A DNA stretch of 64,000 nt. Origin: Alphaproteobacteria bacterium (lineage in GTDB: Bacteria; Pseudomonadota; Alphaproteobacteria; JAAEOK01). A program made the translations under genes and the position numbers. The notes beneath the pieces were generated by a model. The model had not been told where the DNA came from. It was given only the letters and a program-made list of their open reading frames with translations, and ran no database searches. The stretch covers positions 1-64,000 of the forward strand of contig JAAEOK010000082.1 in assembly GCA_024244705.1 (NCBI GenBank). The letters are read 5' to 3'. Numbering within the stretch: the stretch's first letter is position 1; each line of letters opens with the position of its first letter. Below, piece by piece: positions 62,146-64,000 of this stretch.

Positions 62146-63423
62146 TTATCCCAGTTTCATGTTGTCGATGCCGACGATACGGTTGTAGATCAAGTAGACC
62201 GCCAACACGCATCCAAGCAGGATTGCGCCGAGCGCCGAGGCGAGGCCCCAATTCAACGACCGGTTGGTGTGGTCGGCAATAAAGTAGCTGATCATCTGAT
62301 CGGTCGGCCCGCCGACCAGCGCCGGCGTGATGTAGTAACCGAGGGCGAGGATGAAGACGAGAATCCCGCCGGCGCCGATGCCGGGTACCGTCTGCGGGAA
62401 GTAAACCCGCCAGAACACGGTCCAATCGGTGCCGCCGAGCGACTTCGCCGCCCGCACATAGGCCGGCGAGATATTCTTCATCACACTGAAGATCGGCAGG
62501 ATCATGAACGGCAACAGGATGTGGGTCATCGCCACGACGACGCCGAATCGATTGAAGATCAGCTGTATTCGCTCGCTGATGATATGAGTGAACACCAAGA
62601 CGTCGTTGAGCACACCTTCGGTCTGCAGCACCACGACCCATGCCGTGGTCCGGACCAGCAACGAGGTCCAGAACGGGAGCAGCACGAAAATCATCAGCAG
62701 GTTGCTCCATTTGAGCGGCAGGTTGGCCAGCAGGAATGAGACCGGATAGCCGAGCAGGACACACATCGCCGTGACCAGCGTGCTGATCCACAGCGTGCGG
62801 ATGAAAACGGTGACATAGATCTTTCGGTTATCCGGAACCGAGACGATCCCGCCGAAATCGTCGTAGGACAGGTCGATCGCCGAAAGATAGTGGACCGGCG
62901 TAATCTTCGAGCCCAACTGCTTGAACGTCGCCCACACCTCGCGGTCGCCCCAATCCTTGTCGATGTCGAGGAAGATCGTCTTCCAATCTTCCTCCTGATA
63001 GGGCCCGGCCTGCATTGTCGAGATCTTGCGCGCCGACTTGGTGAACAGGCTGCGAATGCCACCGGTCTGGAAGTTGAGCTGGGTGGCGACCCCGCCGACC
63101 GTGCGAGCCTTGTAGGCTGCCGCGAGCTCGCCCGCGAACGCGTCATAGACCTCTTTCGGCGGCGACGGTGCACCGCTGGGATCCCAGTTCTGGAGCGCTT
63201 CGACCGTATCCGGGAATGAGTCGACAATTTCCGGATTGTCGACGCTGCGGAACAACATGGTCCCGATCGGCAAGAAGAAGAAGACAACGATGAACAGGAA
63301 AAGCGGCATGACCAGGCCAAAGGCCTTCAATTTGTTGCGCCGCTCGGCCTTCGCCAGCTTCGCCTTGAGCGAACTCGCGTCGGCGACCTGATAGGCGGCG
63401 CTTTGCATCGTCGTGCTGGTCAT
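62146..63423 (-). CDS. ABC transporter permease, PotB-like, with long periplasmic insert
   Basis: A 425-aa permease, longer than the usual 280-300 residues of PotB. After the first helix (LVMPLFLFIVVFFFLPIGTMLF) there is an inserted domain of about 150 residues, probably periplasmic, before the second helix at TLWISTLVTAMCVLLGYPVSFLLA. The EAA loop is in YVRAAKSLGGTDWTVFWRVYFPQTVPGIGAG. This enlarged form is seen in some putrescine/betaine-type systems of alphaproteobacteria. It follows the binding-protein gene, with a terminator hairpin between. Confidence 0.9.
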   Translation of the reverse strand: MTSTTMQSAAYQVADASSLKAKLAKAERRNKLKAFGLVMPLFLFIVVFFFLPIGTMLFRSVDNPEIVDSFPDTVEALQNWDPSGAPSPPKEVYDAFAGELAAAYKARTVGGVATQLNFQTGGIRSLFTKSARKISTMQAGPYQEEDWKTIFLDIDKDWGDREVWATFKQLGSKITPVHYLSAIDLSYDDFGGIVSVPDNRKIYVTVFIRTLWISTLVTAMCVLLGYPVSFLLANLPLKWSNLLMIFVLLPFWTSLLVRTTAWVVVLQTEGVLNDVLVFTHIISERIQLIFNRFGVVVAMTHILLPFMILPIFSVMKNISPAYVRAAKSLGGTDWTVFWRVYFPQTVPGIGAGGILVFILALGYYITPALVGGPTDQMISYFIADHTNRSLNWGLASALGAILLGCVLAVYLIYNRIVGIDNMKLG

Positions 63424-63526
63424 CGCGATCTTCCTCGCAAAACTCGCATACTCACCTTCGGCGCCGACATCCGGGATAATTCCGCCAGCGCCCGGTCACG
63501 CGCCGAATCGTACTGTCAAACGAAAG

Positions 63527-63551
63527 GGAGGGCGGCAAAACCGCCCTCCCG
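63527..63551 (-). terminator. intrinsic terminator/attenuator between binding protein and permease
   Basis: On the minus strand a 10-bp perfect stem (63551-63542 with 63536-63527) with a five-base loop is followed by TTTCGTTT. It lies just after the binding-protein stop, so it would lower expression of the permeases relative to the binding protein. Confidence 0.8.
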
Positions 63552-63557
63552 ATCGAA

Positions 63558-64000
63558 CTACTTAGCCAACCAAGTGGCGAAGCGCTCGTTGAGTTCGTCG
63601 TTGTTGTCGGCCCAGAACTCGAAGTTGTTCTGCAGCGCGCTGCGGAAATTATCCGGCGCCGTCGGCAGGTGCGGTTTCACCTTTTTGCCGACCAACGCGA
63701 AGGAAGATTTCCGGACCGGACCGTAGGAGATGTAGTTGGTCTGGTCGGCCAAACGCTGCGAGTCGGTGGAGAACTTGACGAAATCGAGGATCACGTCGAG
63801 ATTGGGCGCGCCTCTCGGAATCGCCCACAGATCGATGTCCCAGACTTGGCCGTCCCAGACCAGCTGGAAATTCTTGCCCTCCTTGAAGACGGCATTGAAC
63901 AGTCGACCGTTATAGGCCGAGGTCATCGCGACTTCGCCGTCGGCGAGCATTTGTGGCGGCTGGGCTCCGGCTTCCCACCACACGACACTGTCCTTGATGG
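63558..64000 (-). CDS. ABC transporter substrate-binding protein (PotD-like), partial at window edge
   Basis: The C-terminal 147 residues of a periplasmic extracellular solute-binding protein; the gene continues beyond the window. The visible part has WWEAGAQPPQMLADGEVAMTSAYNGR and WDGQVWDIDLWAIPRGAPNLDVILDFVKFSTDSQRLADQTNYISYGP, which match the PotD/spermidine-putrescine binding family. The C-terminus is ERFATWLAK. Ligand identity would require the binding-site residues in the missing N-terminal half. Confidence 0.9.
   Translation of the reverse strand, partial: IKDSVVWWEAGAQPPQMLADGEVAMTSAYNGRLFNAVFKEGKNFQLVWDGQVWDIDLWAIPRGAPNLDVILDFVKFSTDSQRLADQTNYISYGPVRKSSFALVGKKVKPHLPTAPDNFRSALQNNFEFWADNNDELNERFATWLAK

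Noticed and set aside
1-64000. tRNA, rRNA, CRISPR arrays, IS elements.
   Set aside because: Reading the gaps between genes showed no cloverleaf-type sequences, regular spaced repeats, transposase frames or terminal inverted repeats with target duplications beyond those reported.

Overview
The window is high-GC chromosomal DNA from an alphaproteobacterium, most likely an uncultured or metagenome-derived Rhodospirillales-type organism. The evidence is its gene content: class III adenylate cyclases of the alphaproteobacterial type, one fused to TPRs; an alphaproteobacterial GTTC-N7-GTTC SOS box; zur/znu; an NsrR-like Rrf2 regulator; CtaA; PhoX; KorAB; and several Liv-type ABC transporters. I see no rRNA, tRNA, CRISPR array or recognisable transposase.

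Layout. Bases 1-4040 are an AT-richer accessory segment with an MT-A70 adenine methyltransferase facing a two-gene operon (a DGQHR-domain protein and an unknown protein). It ends next to a truncated gene. Bases 4.4-15.6 kb hold small NTF2-like proteins, an adenylate cyclase fused to a GFA zinc domain, an SDR, a Pro/Ala-rich secreted protein, MetA (homoserine acetyltransferase by its Glu111), a secreted pentapeptide-repeat protein, a PEP mutase/isocitrate lyase-family enzyme behind a LexA-like box, and a DUF1194 protein. Three genes at 6.8-9.3 kb are broken. A second patch of decay at 15.6-18 kb has an MHS transporter with two UGA codons at Trp positions and a Rieske oxygenase fused to the tail of a 2-hydroxyacid dehydrogenase. 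Bases 18.2-22.8 kb encode a branched-chain-type ABC transporter with a fused LivH-LivM permease. Bases 23-32.7 kb hold a ferredoxin-linked redox cluster (FprA-like reductase, flavodoxin-fold protein, KorA, KorB, an orphan binding protein, a tungsten aldehyde:ferredoxin oxidoreductase). A TPR protein and an acyl-CoA dehydrogenase follow.

At 35.25-38.15 kb a 2.8 kb segment carrying a Sel1-repeat gene and a Hint-domain gene lies between two identical 70-bp direct repeats. The right repeat contains the 3' end of cysD, so this looks like an insertion at a gene end that left the host gene intact. Then come ctaA, the zinc-uptake locus (znuB-znuC-zur divergent from znuA around a Zur-box-like palindrome), phoX, a second cyclase with TolB-like and TPR regions, HpcH/HpaI aldolase, a medium-chain reductase, NsrR, LysR, DoxX and a glutathionyl-hydroquinone reductase.

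The right end (54.9-64 kb) is the most coherent pathway. It has a corrinoid protein, DUF1638, a 100-aa Virulence_fact-family protein, MetV-like and MetF-like proteins, a methyl-H4folate:corrinoid methyltransferase and a RamA/RACo-like activator, all tightly packed on the minus strand downstream of a polyamine-type ABC transporter. A GlxA/GbdR-like regulator sits beyond its end. Together they suggest uptake of a methylated compound, corrinoid-dependent demethylation, and transfer of the methyl group to folate. The substrate-specific methyltransferase (MttB-like) is not in the window.
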